From assembly GCA_011799875.1 (NCBI GenBank), contig CM022297.1:516931707-516995706 (forward strand): 64,000 bases of DNA, given 5' to 3'. The stretch's first letter is position 1. Every line of letters starts with the position of its first letter. The stretch is from Thinopyrum elongatum (Eukaryota; Streptophyta; Magnoliopsida; Poales; Poaceae). Made by a program: the position numbers and the translations under genes. The notes beneath the pieces were generated by a model. That model was not told the DNA's origin. It searched no databases and saw nothing but the letters and a program-made list of their open reading frames with translations. Positions 52,080-63,209 of the stretch are shown here, piece by piece.

Positions 52080-54570
52080 ATCTATGCATTATGCCTAGCT
52101 AGGGGCATCAAACGATAGCGTTTCTTGGGAGGCAACCCAATGAATAAAATTTATTTTTGCCTTTTTCTTTCTGTTCTTGAGTGTTTGCACAATTATGCCT
52201 CTGTTATGATTGTGTGTTTTATGTTTTAATTAGTGTTTGCGCTGAGTAAAGCCTTTGGGATAGCTTTGGTGATAGTGGATTTGATCCTGTTGAAAAACAG
52301 AAACTTTTGCGTCCAGTAATGGAATTGTTTAAATTCACAGAAGCGACAAAAAATTCTGCAATTTTACACAAGATTGATGTACAAATTGCCTCTGCTGTCC
52401 TAATTTTTCGGAATTTTGGAGTTACAGAAGTATGAGAACAATTCACATCTTTACAGACTGTTCTGTTTTTGATAGATTCTGTTTTCTTTGCATTGTGTGC
52501 TTATTTTGGTGAATCTATGGATTGTATCGGGAGTGTATAAGCCATGGTAAAGTTAGAATACAGTAGATATAATGCAATAACAAAATTTGAATGGTTTTTC
52601 TTCAGTACTTAAGGTAAAGATTGGTTTTCTTATACTAATGGATCTCATGAAGGTTTTGTTAAGTTTTGTGTGATTGAAGTTTTCAAGTTTTGGGTGAGAT
52701 CACGATTGATGAAGGAATAAGGAGTAAGAAAAGCCTAAGATTGGGGATGCCCCATGGCACCCCAAGTTAATATTCTAGGAGAACCAAGCAACTAAGCTAG
52801 GGGATGCCCCGGAAGGCATCCCCTCTTTCTTCTAACAACCATCGGTATTTTACTTGGAGCTATATTTTTATTCGTCACATATCATGATTTTTTCTTGGAG
52901 GATCTTGTATTATATGAGTCTTTGCTTGTTTTTCTTTTTAGTTTGTCACAAGTATCATTGCTAGACACACCGATTTGAGGAAGCCAAAATTATGCTATGA
53001 TTTGTTAGAATTGCTGTATATGCTTCACTTAAATTTTTTGAGCTATGGAATTGCTCTAGTTCTTCACTTATATCTTTTTGAGCACGGTGTGCTTTAATAA
53101 TTTTGAATAAATGCTCTCATGATTCACTTAGATTTGTTTGAGAGTTAGTAAATTTGTGAATAAATTCTCTCATGCTTCACTTATATTATTTTGAGAGACG
53201 AAAATTTTTATGCTCATGTTCTTCACTTAGATTTGTTTGAGCTTGTCAAAAGCAATTGCAATATATGAAACTAGTCCCAAAGTGATAGATTTTCAAGAGG
53301 GATATAATAAAAAAATTCATGAAGATCATTGGACAAAATAAACTTGATTCTTTGTAATAGTTTTGAGATATGATGATAATGATATGTGAGTCATGTTGGT
53401 GAGTAATTATGCTTTAGTAAGAATATTGGTGTTAAGGTTTGTGATTCCCTATGCAAGCACGAAAGTCAATAGTTATGCAATGAAATTACATCCTACTTGT
53501 GGTGCATTATTTGGTGTTAGTTATGCTTAATGCTCGCTTATGTGATTTTTTGTTTCTTGGTTGGTTGCTTCTCAAACTTTTTGCTAGCCTTCACTTGTAC
53601 TAAGTAGAAATAATACTTGTGCATCCAAAATCTTTAAACCCAGTTTTGCCATATGAGTCCGCCATACCTACCTATATGTGGTATTCCCTTGCCATTCTAA
53701 GCAAATGTGTATGTGCCATCTCTAATTTTCAAAATAAATTTCCTTTTTGTGTGCTCGTACCGCTCATGAAGCGGCAGGGGGTGGCCAATATTTTCCATGC
53801 TAAATGTGTTATTCTCAAGATGAGTGTTTATTCACTTGTCATTGCACGAGAGTGCGGCGGTAATAGGGATGCCCAGTCCCAAAATGAAAAAGAATTTTAC
53901 TTTATGTTGTAAAAAAATAAATTCCTTGGAAAGTGTTGGTATGGAGGGCACCCGTGGATACGGCTTGCCATGGATTGTGAAAGAATGGTGGAAAAAGGAA
54001 TAAAATTTATTTTTTGTTTGTGAACTGCCTATGATATATCTAGCATGGAAAGTGTTGGGAATTACTCGGTCGTTTTCGTTGACGGGAAAAGTATGCCTCT
54101 CAAAAAATTTTATCTCTCAATTTAATCATTGAGCTCTGGAACCTCTACAAATCCCTACTTCCCTCTGCGAAGGGCCTATCTATTTACTTTATGCAATTTT
54201 GATTTTTATTTGAGTCTGCATCTTCTCTTATAAAGCACCAACTAAGGGGCACTATGATCATACTTGAGCATTGGATGTAGCTAATATGCGAGTGTGTTTC
54301 ATGAATGGATCAATGATCGAGCATGATGGGCTAGGGATTACTTTCTTTAGTGTTGATATTTTGAAAGACATGGTTGCTTGTTGATATGCTCGAGTATTGA
54401 AATCTTCATGTCAAAACTAGACTATTGCTTTGAACCATATAAAAGTCCATATGTCCATGCTACAAAACAAAAGAATATGTGATGAACATGTTAGGCAGCA
54501 TTCCACATCAAAAATTCTGTTTTTATCATTTACCTACTCGAGGATGCGTAGGAATTAAGCTTGGGGATGC
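52080..54570 (+). other. A2 internal noncoding region
   Basis: It matches the A1 region 20155-22537. It contains CTAGCTAGGGGC and GGGAGGCAACCCAATGAA near 52095. About five degenerate repeats of TTCACTTA-x-AT-x-TTTGAG lie at 53020-53250, more than in A1. A polypurine stretch (AAGCTTGGGGATGC) precedes the 3' LTR. No supported coding sequence. Confidence 0.7.
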
Positions 54571-56163
54571 TGATATGTCTCCAACGTATCTATAATTTTT
54601 GCTTGTTCCATGATGTTATATTATCATTCTTGGATGTTTTACAATCATTTTATAGCAACTTTATATCATTTTTTGGGACTAACCTATTGACATAGTGCCA
54701 GTGCCATTTGCTGTTTTTTGCTTGTTTTTTACTTTGCAGAATATCAGTACCAAACAGAATCCAAATGTAGTGAAACTTTTTGGAGAATTTTTATGGACCA
54801 GAAGGAACAACTTGGGCCAAAGAAGTACCAGAGGGGTGCCCCGAGGGCGGCAGAACCCACCTGGGCGCGCCTGGGGGCCCAGGCGCGCCCTGGTGGGTTG
54901 TGCCCACCTTGGTGGCCTCCCGCACCGCCTCTTCGCCCTATAAGTACCCAAATATTCCAAAAACCCTAGGGGAGTCAACGAAACACAATTCCAGCTGCCG
55001 CAAGTTCCAGAACCATGTGATCCAATCTAGACACCATCACGGAGGGGTTTATCATCCTCATTGGTGCCTCTCCGATGATGCGTGAGTAGTTCATTGTAGA
55101 CCTACGGGTCCGTAGGCAGTAGCTAGATGGCTTCATCTCTCTTTTTGATTCTCAATACAATGGTCTCTTGGAGATCTATTTGATGTAACTCTTTTTACGG
55201 TGTGTTTGTTGGGATCCGATGAACTTTGAGTTTATGATCAAATCTATATCCATGAAAGTTATTTGAGTTCTTTGATCTCTTTTATGCATGATTACTTATA
55301 GCCTCGTATTTCTTCTTCGAATCTTTGGTTTAATTAGGCCAACTAGATCAATTTTTCTTGCCATGGGAAGAGGTGCTTTGTGATGGGTTAGATCGTGCTA
55401 TGTTCTTTCCCAGTGACAGAAGGGGCAGCAAGACACGCATGTATCGTTGCTATTAAGGATAACAAGATGGGGGCTATTCCTACATGAATAGATCTCATCT
55501 ACATCATGGCATCATTCATATTGCATTACTCCATTTTTCCATGAACTTAATACACTAGATGCATGTTGGATAGCGGTCGATGTGTGGAGTAATAGTAGTA
55601 GATGCAGGCAGGAGTCGGTCTATTAATCTTGGACGTGATGGCTATATAATGATCATTGCCTGGATATCATCATAATTATTTGATCTTCTATCAATTGCCC
55701 AACAGTAATTTGTTTACCCACTGTATGCTATTTTCTTGAGAGAAGCCACTAGTGAAATCTACGGCCCCGGGGTCTACTCTTTATCATATTTGCTTTGAGA
55801 TCTATTTTTATTCGCTTTTATTTTCAGATCAATTATACCAAAAACCCAAAAATACCTTGCTGCATTTTTTGCTATTTATTTTATTTCGTGTTTTATCGAG
55901 AGCTATCTATCCAATCTATACAATTTGTATCCCGTCAACTTGACAATTTCTGGCACCGTTACCCGTAGAGGGATTGACAACCCCTCCTAATCGTTGGGTT
56001 GCAAGTATTTGTTCTTTGTGTGCAGGTACCATTTACATAGTGTTGCTTGGTTGTCCTACTGGATTGATGCCTTGGTTTCATAATTGGGGGAAATACCTAC
56101 CGTAGTTGTGCTGCATCATCCCGTCCTCTTTGGGGAAATACCGACGTAGTTCAAGCGACATCA
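54571..56163 (+). repeat. A2 3' LTR (1593 bp)
   Basis: It starts TGATATGTCTCC and ends GCGACATCA, followed by the TSD GTCCC. The GC-rich palindrome near 54854-54900 (CCACCTGGGCGCGCC...) is almost perfect here. A TATA-like CTATAAGTACC lies near 54938. Confidence 0.9.
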
Positions 56164-59050
56164 GTCCCTCAGCTTCTGGTCCACAAGATCGACGGAGTTG
56201 CGCTACTCCTTGATTGTCAGCCATCTGAGGCTGTACCTGTTCTGCACATCCTTGAGCCCTGCCGCCACGGATTTCAGGAATGCCAAATCCTTGGCGCCAT
56301 CGCCTGAATCACCAGCTTCTCCAAATCTCTGAGACGCGTTGCTAGTATGTGTATGATCTCTTCATCAAAGTCCGCGCCCACTGCGAGAGATGAGCCAGGA
56401 GTCGCGGGTCCGAGGCGAGCAAGGATTAGCGCCATATTACTTGGGGAAGATTGCGGGACTGCGGCCGGAGGACAGTTCAAGGGAAAAGGCTACATAGATT
56501 GGAGAGGAGCCTTCTCCTCAATGACTGTATCTGAGTCGGATATGCTGCTGAGGATTTTCTCTATGTCTTCCGAGAAATCCCGAATATCCCCGGCAGTCTG
56601 CTCGTGGCCCTCTACGGCAGGGATCTTGACTGCTTCCTCGGCAGCACATTTCCCAATGTTGGCCACCTCTTCCAAGAGCTTGGGTTCTTCAGTTGATGAG
56701 ACTACAAATAAAATCAGCAGACGAAATGATAAGAAGCCAGACATTCATAAGACAAGACCAGGAAAATAAGTAATTCAGGCAAGTGGAAGCAAAGACAAGT
56801 GGATTACCCGATGGAGGCTGCTATGAGGGGACACCTCCTTTCCCGGCAACATCGGTTGCCGGCGTGGTGTCCACGTCCACTTCTTCGGTGGCTGTGGCCT
56901 CAACGCGAGCAGACCCCTCGGCGGAGGCCCTTGCGGGAGACTCCTCTGCCTAAACTTTGCCGGGCGGAGACCCTTGGGAGGTAGACCCCTCTTGGTGGGC
57001 CCCGCCTTGCTGGCTCTCACGCAATCCTCTGTCGAGGGATTAGGGATGCTTCTCCGTACCTCCGCGGGCAGGCCAAGAGTGTCCCACGCTTGTGCGCTGG
57101 GGGCTGGGCTGGTGGCTAGGCACGGGATCCCCTGCCCTATCCCCCGCAAAACCCACGTCTGCCAAACAACCCGGCACCACCGCATGCTTGGTCCGCTTGG
57201 CTCGCTGAGCAAGGGGTTCCTCGTCCTTGCCAAGACAACAAGACAAGATTAAATTAGCAACCAAGGACGGAATGCTTCAAAAAAAGGCATGGTCGTTCTG
57301 CTTACTCTGAGTCCGTGAGCATGGGGCCTAGCTCATACGCCGTGGGTGGCGGGGTTGCTCTGCTCCTTTTCAAAGTTGGAGGAACATAACTTGCCGGCTG
57401 CAATGAGCTCGTCGGTGCGATCGAGACCTCTGGCGGGATTGAGCTTGACGAAGAAATTGGGCTCGATGAGGGGCTTGGATCTACCCTCATGACCGCCCGC
57501 CGCTTGGTGGGTGGGGTCTTTGGCCCCCGAAAGGCGAGTAGAATGGTGGCGTGCCACATCTTGCTTGACGCCCTTGGTGGTTGTCTTCTTCACCCCCTGG
57601 TTGCCCGCGAGGGGGCAGGGACCGCTGGTTCTCGGCTAGCTCGCTTGCGGAGGCGCCAACCTGGCCCCGGAGCTTGAGGGCCCATTTCGAGCCCTTCTTC
57701 CTCCACCTCAAGTTTCTTTGCCTTCTCGGCCTTGGCTCCTTCTTGGCCTCCCGTTGCCGTGGCTTGGGAAGTCTCACCCCCGGCAGGCTCAAGCCCGGCA
57801 GCCTCTTCCGTGGCATGCTCTTTACTCCCCTCTTCAGAAGAGCCTTCGCCCTCAATACCTTCCTCCTCCTCCTCTCCGGGCCTTGTTCCCCCGGCAGCCC
57901 TGAGCTCCCTGTCCTCTGCAATCCTGCTTGCAATAAATTTTGCCTCTGCCTTGGAGGTGCGCTTGACAAGGTCGTCCTCTACCTTGGAGCCTCTTTCCTC
58001 CAAACGAGAGACCCAGTCAATCTCATTGTCCAGGATGGGCAGTTCCCAATCAAATTTTACCCCGAAAGCGTTGCAATCAGGGATCCATTCCAGGATCTGA
58101 CTCAGGGCGGAATTGAGGTGCAGAGGAACAACCTTTGCCGGCAGATGAAATGGCCCAAGGTTGCCGAACAGCTGTTTGCATAACCAGCCGTGGTCGTATA
58201 TCGTCAGATTGTTGGCAGGGCCTGGGTACATCCGCATCCTATCAGCAGAATTCCTATACTCCTAGGCAAACCTGTCCCTCTTCTTCAGCGGCGCCAGAGA
58301 AAGTCGGCCCCTACATGCTCGATGGTTAGCCCGGCAGCTTTGAGACGGGCGATCATGTTCAGCGTCGGGCGGAGCCTATCGTCAGTGAGGCCCAGCTTGC
58401 TCGAGTCGCTTCCGCACGTGACACATCCAGTCTGCATCGAGCAGAACTCAGGGGCCTCTTCATCCTTGATCCAACACCAGTCACCCCTCCATTCCTCCCA
58501 CTTGCTGCGCTGCTGGCCACGGAGATAATCCCAATCTTCCTTCTTGTGCCGGGGGATCCAGCTTATGTTCCCCGAGCGGTGGGATTTGTCTTCTATCTGC
58601 GGAATGAAGAAATACCTAAACAAATCCACATTGGTGGCGACCCCAACAAAATCTCACACAAGTGGGCGAAGATTGCCATGCATGCCATAGCATTGGGCGT
58701 GAAGTCCAGAAGATGGAATCCGTACACCGTCATAATAGCGCAAAAGAAGTCAGAAAAGGGGAAGAGAGGCCGCAAAGGAAGTACGCGCAGAAGAAATGGT
58801 ACGAATTTGACGGAATCTTGGTTCCCTCTGGCAGAACTTCGGGTGCTCCATGCCCATTCTTGGTATCCCTCCCCAACATATAGGCATACCTTGCGATTAA
58901 GGTATTGCCATCCAGATTCGACAGGGAGAACACCACATCCTCCTGTTGCCGCCTTTCCAGTTCTTCTGCTTTCCTCTTCCTCTCCTCCGCCGCGGGATCC
59001 GCGGGAGCAGCCGCCTGCTTCCCCTTCACGGTGCCTATCTTTCGCCTCAT
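56164..59050 (-). pseudogene. C antisense gene, N-terminal part with Transposase_28-like domain
   Basis: On the minus strand a start at 59050 opens into a basic N-terminus and an AEERKRKAEELERRQQ helix. Then, after a frameshift near 58770, comes the segment FFCAIMTVYGFHLLDF, PNAMACMAIFAHLCEILLG, the hallmark of the Pfam family Transposase_28 ('putative gypsy type transposon'). Aromatic-rich conserved blocks follow (58629-58285), then 58237-57590 with an Asp/Trp-rich block and a Glu/Gly-rich linker. Pro/Ser-rich linkers (57559-56775) and a helix-rich exon (56744-56274) end at the A2 insertion. Several frameshifts and stops are present. A TATA-like CAATAAAAAG lies near 59190, about 140 bp upstream of the start. 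Confidence 0.65.
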
Positions 59051-59452
59051 CTCTTGGACTCATAGAAGGAGCGAGAGATCTAGTAGAGTTTTTCTGGGGC
59101 AGGCGATGACGGCGAGGGCGGTTTTTTGGCTTAAGGAAGAAGATGAAAGAGGAAGAAACGGACGCGAATGAGCAACGCCCCTTCGCGTTGCCTTTTTATT
59201 GGGAACTTGCGCGGGGGCTGGCTCTTCGCTATCTTTTTTGAGAAGTTACCGTTTTTGCAAGCGCGTTACTCAATAACGGCTACTGTTCCACGACCCCACG
59301 ACCTGCGGTAATTACACGGAGTGGACGTGGGATTGACATATCATCATGACCATGGTTGCATGGACAACACTTCTTTGACGCTTGTCCGTGCACTATTTGG
59401 GGCCTAACCCAACGATGCCCAGCGACACGTTTGGCTCAGGCCCGGGGGCTTC

Positions 59453-60424
59453 TGTCAGGGTAAACAAACAGGGGTGTTTATTTCCCCTGACTTGTGCACG
59501 GACAGAAAACCTCTGCCCCGATGGCCAGGACTTGCCGGGGGAATAGCTGCTTCAGTATAGCTGAACCCGTCAGTACAAGCCCAAAACAAATCCATGCAAG
59601 GCCAAGCCAGAGAAGCCGTTCTTCGTGAGATCAAGGAGAGCATTAAGAAGACCAAAGCAGCAGGATATTACCTTGGGAAGGCCTCCCTTGCCGGGTAGGA
59701 AAGCCCGGCCAGGTCGAGACCGCCCCGAAGGCAAGTCCAGAATCGCCCCGGCAAGCCTGTTGGGGCCTCCAGGAACAAAACTGCCACCAAGACACCACCA
59801 CTCCATCGCACCTCGATGCTAGTCACGTATCGATGCGGTGTTGAGCACTCCAGGTTATTAAGTGGCACTCATTAAGCACGTGGCAGCTTGCTGGAAGACA
59901 GATCACACCCATTTGACACCCGTCCAGAGGCGTGTCAAGATGATAAGCAGAAGATGGTTAAGCGGCGATATAAGCTTGCCGGGGATGCACCCCCGCATGC
60001 CACCTAAGGTAGCATTTATGGCATTTTGTCCCAAGTGCGAGAGTTAGGTATGATAGCACTATTAGCTATCTAATCACAAGATAATGTCCATTTTGCCACT
60101 GTGGTTACCCCTTGGGCTATAAAAGGAGGTCCAAGGCAACCTAGAGAGGGATTCGGACCCTTGCACACTTGTACTCGTGTAGTAGCTCTCCCCGAGGCTA
60201 CCTTGCCGGGTTTGAGCGATGCATCTTCTTCGTGCTCCTCCATCCATTCCACCAAAGTAGGAGTAGGGTTTTACGCTTCACAGTGGCCCGAACCTGGGTA
60301 AAAACCACCAGAGTCCCATCGTCGTGCTGCCTCATGGCCTCCGCTCTTTGTGCAATGTGACCTCCCCCTTGCCAAACCACAAAGGGGCATGTGGCCCCAT
60401 AAGTGATCGTGTTCACCCACGACA
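59453..60424 (+). repeat. C 3' LTR (972 bp)
   Basis: It starts TGTCAGGGTAAACAAACAGG and ends CCCACGACA, followed by the TSD TCTTG. A TATA box (CTATAAAAGG) lies near 60117. A polypurine stretch (CCCGGGGGCTTC) precedes it. It contains CTTGCCGG motifs and the ACTTGCCGGGGG block. Confidence 0.9.
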
Positions 60425-60429
60425 TCTTG

Positions 60430-60623
60430 CAAAGTTATCCTCACACCTACAAAATAGTTTCATACTTGTTTTAGGTAAAGTGAATGTTAAGTGTGCGTAG
60501 AGTTGTATCGGTGGTCGATAGAACTTGAAGGGAATATAAATCCTTCCTCTAGCTCATCATTGGGTTCGACACTCTTATTTATAGAAAAAGCTACAATTGA
60601 TCCCCTATACTGGTGGGTTATCA
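60430..60623 (+). mobile_element. B1 solo LTR, right part
   Basis: It matches the last 195 or so bases of the B2 LTR (GGTAAAG, GAGTTGTATCGGTGGTCGA, GGGTTCGACACTC) and ends GTGGGTTATCA. The TSD TACTC follows. Together with 28736-30044 it makes one LTR. Confidence 0.85.
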
Positions 60624-60625
60624 TA

Positions 60626-60706
60626 CTCCCTCTGTCCTGAAATATAAGAGCATTTTTTAGACTATACTAATGTAAAAAATGCTCTTATATTGTGGGACGG
60701 AGGGAG
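60626..60706. mobile_element. Stowaway MITE with B1 inserted 3 bp inside it
   Basis: CTCCCTCTGTCC at the left and GGACGGAGGGAG at the right are inverted. The flanks are TA (60624-60625 and 60707-60708), as for Stowaway (Tc1/mariner-type) MITEs. Its first bases TACTC are also present at 28731-28735, because B1 inserted there and duplicated them. The inner arms (TATAAGAGCATTTTTTA) are also complementary. Confidence 0.85.
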
Positions 60707-60708
60707 TA

Positions 60709-61284
60709 AGAGTTTGTAGCAAGTACCAAATTGATCCTGGATTGGCTCACTAGATAGATGTTAATAAAGTGCCTCAAAAGGACAAAGGACTTACTCCTTG
60801 TCTATAGAGGAGATGAAGGAGACTTTTGTAGATGGTTACACACACACCAGCTTCATGACTGATATAAATTATTGTGCTATAATAAAATAATTGTTTAGAA
60901 TAGTTTTCAACCATGAACAATATTGTGGATTCTATAGCATAAGGAGAATATGTTGAAAGCGTCAGAGGTTTCATCATTGTCTGGGTCAAGAAATGTCTTG
61001 ATATAATTAATCAAGAAGTGTCTTGATATAGTTGGTGTGATCCAAAGTGCGATAAAATCAATGACATTGTATCTTGAATAATGGTGCCATTGCTCAAAAT
61101 CAAAAGGAATCAAGATCCTTTATAAAATCAGACATGACTAACACAAATATTACAAACTTTTGAATGTGTCAAAACAAATGACGAAGGTTGTACCGTAAGC
61201 AAGACATGAGCAAACACTGGATAAGCCATAGGTGTTGAAATAGACTTTGCAACTAGATTGTTGACTCTTGTGCAAGTGGGAGAA
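60709..61284 (+). pseudogene. Copia RNase H region and 3' UTR, decayed
   Basis: It continues the Copia element after the nested insertions. A frame with KCLKRTKDLLLVYRGDE matches the end of RT and start of RNase H in the Angela/BARE group. Many stops follow. The polypurine region CTTGTGCAAGTGGGAGA ends just before the LTR at about 61285. Confidence 0.7.
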
Positions 61285-63024
61285 TTCGAAAATATGACCT
61301 AGAGGCAATAATATTGTATTATTATATTTCCATTTTATTATTTAAGATTTTTTATTTCATGCTATAATTGCTATGATCCTGGAATATGTGATTCCGTGGA
61401 AAACTCATAGGCATGTGTGAAATGATAAACGGTACAGAATAGGTTCCTTGTCTTGCCGCTAAGACTAGCTCGAGTTTGGTTCGTAATCATGTTTTCCGGA
61501 TCTTTGGATATCATTAAGTGTACGATAGTCCTAAAAACAACATTGAGAGTATGACGTTAGAAGAAAGATCATATTGAATCGACCCAAACTTGTTTGTTAT
61601 ACTTTGAGCTAATATCATCTAAAATCAATTGTTATAACACGGAGAGTTAACATGTGTTTTTAGTTCCTTACACCATGAGAGTATCGTAATCACTTCCTAC
61701 CATGTGGTGGTCTTTTTGGTTGCTCAAACGTCATCTGTAACACGGTGATCATAACGACGACTTATAAGTTCATCGAAAAGTTTGACAAGGGACTAGATAG
61801 CTCGAGAGTGAGATTTCCTCCTCTGACGATGGTGAGATATTCTTAGGGCCCTCTCAGTGTGACGGCATCAATCATTGTCTGGCAAGACACATGTGACTAT
61901 TTCACGAGGATGCCGGGACACATCACGAGAAAGAAGAACAAAACTGGTAACGAGGACGACGGTATAGTGAGCATGTGGATGACTCAGGAGGATACCGATG
62001 CTCCTCGGGTTTTATAAAGTATCATGAAGCAAAGAGAACATCACATAGTAACCAAAGGTTCACTCGAATATCATTCATGTAATTATAGGGATCGATATGG
62101 ACATCCACGGTTCCGCTATCGGTCATTGAACGAAGGATTTCGTTCATGTCTATGATTTACCGAACCTATGGGGTCACAAGCTTAAGGTAATCATGATTTC
62201 ATGACTATTAGTAGCACGAGAGTATGGGGAATTTATTTGTGGAATTGTTTCATTAATATTCGGAATAGTTCCTTGAGGAACCGGAAGCGTTTCGGGGTCA
62301 TCGGAAGGGTTTCAGAGTTTATCGGGCAATACCGGGTATTCCCTATAAATAATATATAGGTGGAAAATGTTTCCAGTGATGTTAAATTAATAATAAAAGT
62401 CTGTAGTAATTGCTAGAAGGCTTTATATTTAATTTAATATCAACGGTCCTTAAAAGGCCAAGTGATGGAAGGCAACTTCGGCCACAAGGGCCCAGGTGGA
62501 GGTGGCGCCCCCTTTCCTATGTGGGAGGCCGAATTGGACACGGGGGAGGATTCTTCCTCCCCCTCTTGGTCGGAACCCCAAGGAGGGCAGTCCCTCTCTC
62601 GCCCTCTAACCTATATATACTTGAGGTATTGGCCCTTTTCAAGATACAAGTTTTGGAGCCTCCTCTAGTTCGTCCTAGTTGATCAATTAGAGCTTGACCT
62701 AGTTCCTCTAATCCTCATAATTAGAAGTCCTGTGTGGTTCTAATTTCCTTCCTATAATTCTCAGGCGACGATTAGCTGTGGACGGTGAAGCGCTGCTGGA
62801 TCGTGAAGGTCGTACGCTTGCAACCAAGTAGAGAGGCAGTGCTTTCGGTCTTCTGCTCCAGGGATCGTTCGTGGGCAGTTCAAAGGATCGTTCATCTATG
62901 GTACGAGGGACTCCAAGTACAATCTAAACCGACCCATCTACTTCCGATGCACTTATGCATCTTCATATTGTTCCTGGGTGATCATAGGGCGATTTTTTTT
63001 GTTTTTCTACTACATTTCCGAACA
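61285..63024 (+). repeat. Copia 3' LTR (about 1.74 kb), Angela/BARE/WIS-like
   Basis: It begins TTCGAAAATATGACCTAGAGG, which corresponds to the TGTTGGAAATATG-CCTAGAGG start of the group with changes in the terminal bases. It ends TTTTTCTACTACATTTCCGAACA. Internal order, including TATATATACTTGAGG near 62615, fits a complete LTR. The matching 5' LTR is not in the window. Confidence 0.75.
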
Positions 63025-63209
63025 ATCGCGTGCAAGGTAGCAAGGGCAACTGCAGTTCCAAATCAGGGGACATAAATACTCTGTCCAGCATGCTACGATC
63101 GGGGCAAGTTGCCTGTTAGAGCTAAAACTTGAATATTTAATTTATGGTATAAGAACTAAAACTATAATATATGTTGTTTGTTTTTATTTTAAAAGCATAT
63201 AGTTGTCAA

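Larger units (their letters stand above)
31551..56163 (+). mobile_element. LTR retrotransposon A2 (Sabrina-like), split by element D
   Basis: LTR ends TGATACGTCTCC (31551) and GCGACATCA (56163) are flanked by the TSD GTCCC (31546-31550 and 56164-56168). Its own DNA is 31551-32425 and 49065-56163, about 8 kb in total. It encodes gag and a protease domain but no reverse transcriptase or integrase, as I recall for Sabrina. Inserted in an exon of the antisense gene of element C. Confidence 0.85.
30045..60424 (+). mobile_element. Gypsy element C, gag-pol deleted, spread over 30 kb
   Basis: The LTR ends (TGTCGGGG at 30045, CCACGACA at 60424) are flanked by the TSD TCTTG (30040-30044 and 60425-60429), so element C sits in the B1 LTR. 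Its own DNA is 30045-31550 and 56164-60424. The rest is element A2 and what A2 contains. The 5' LTR breaks off at about 30844 and joins directly to the 3' part of the antisense gene, so the 5' LTR end, primer-binding site and all of gag-pol have been deleted. Confidence 0.85.
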
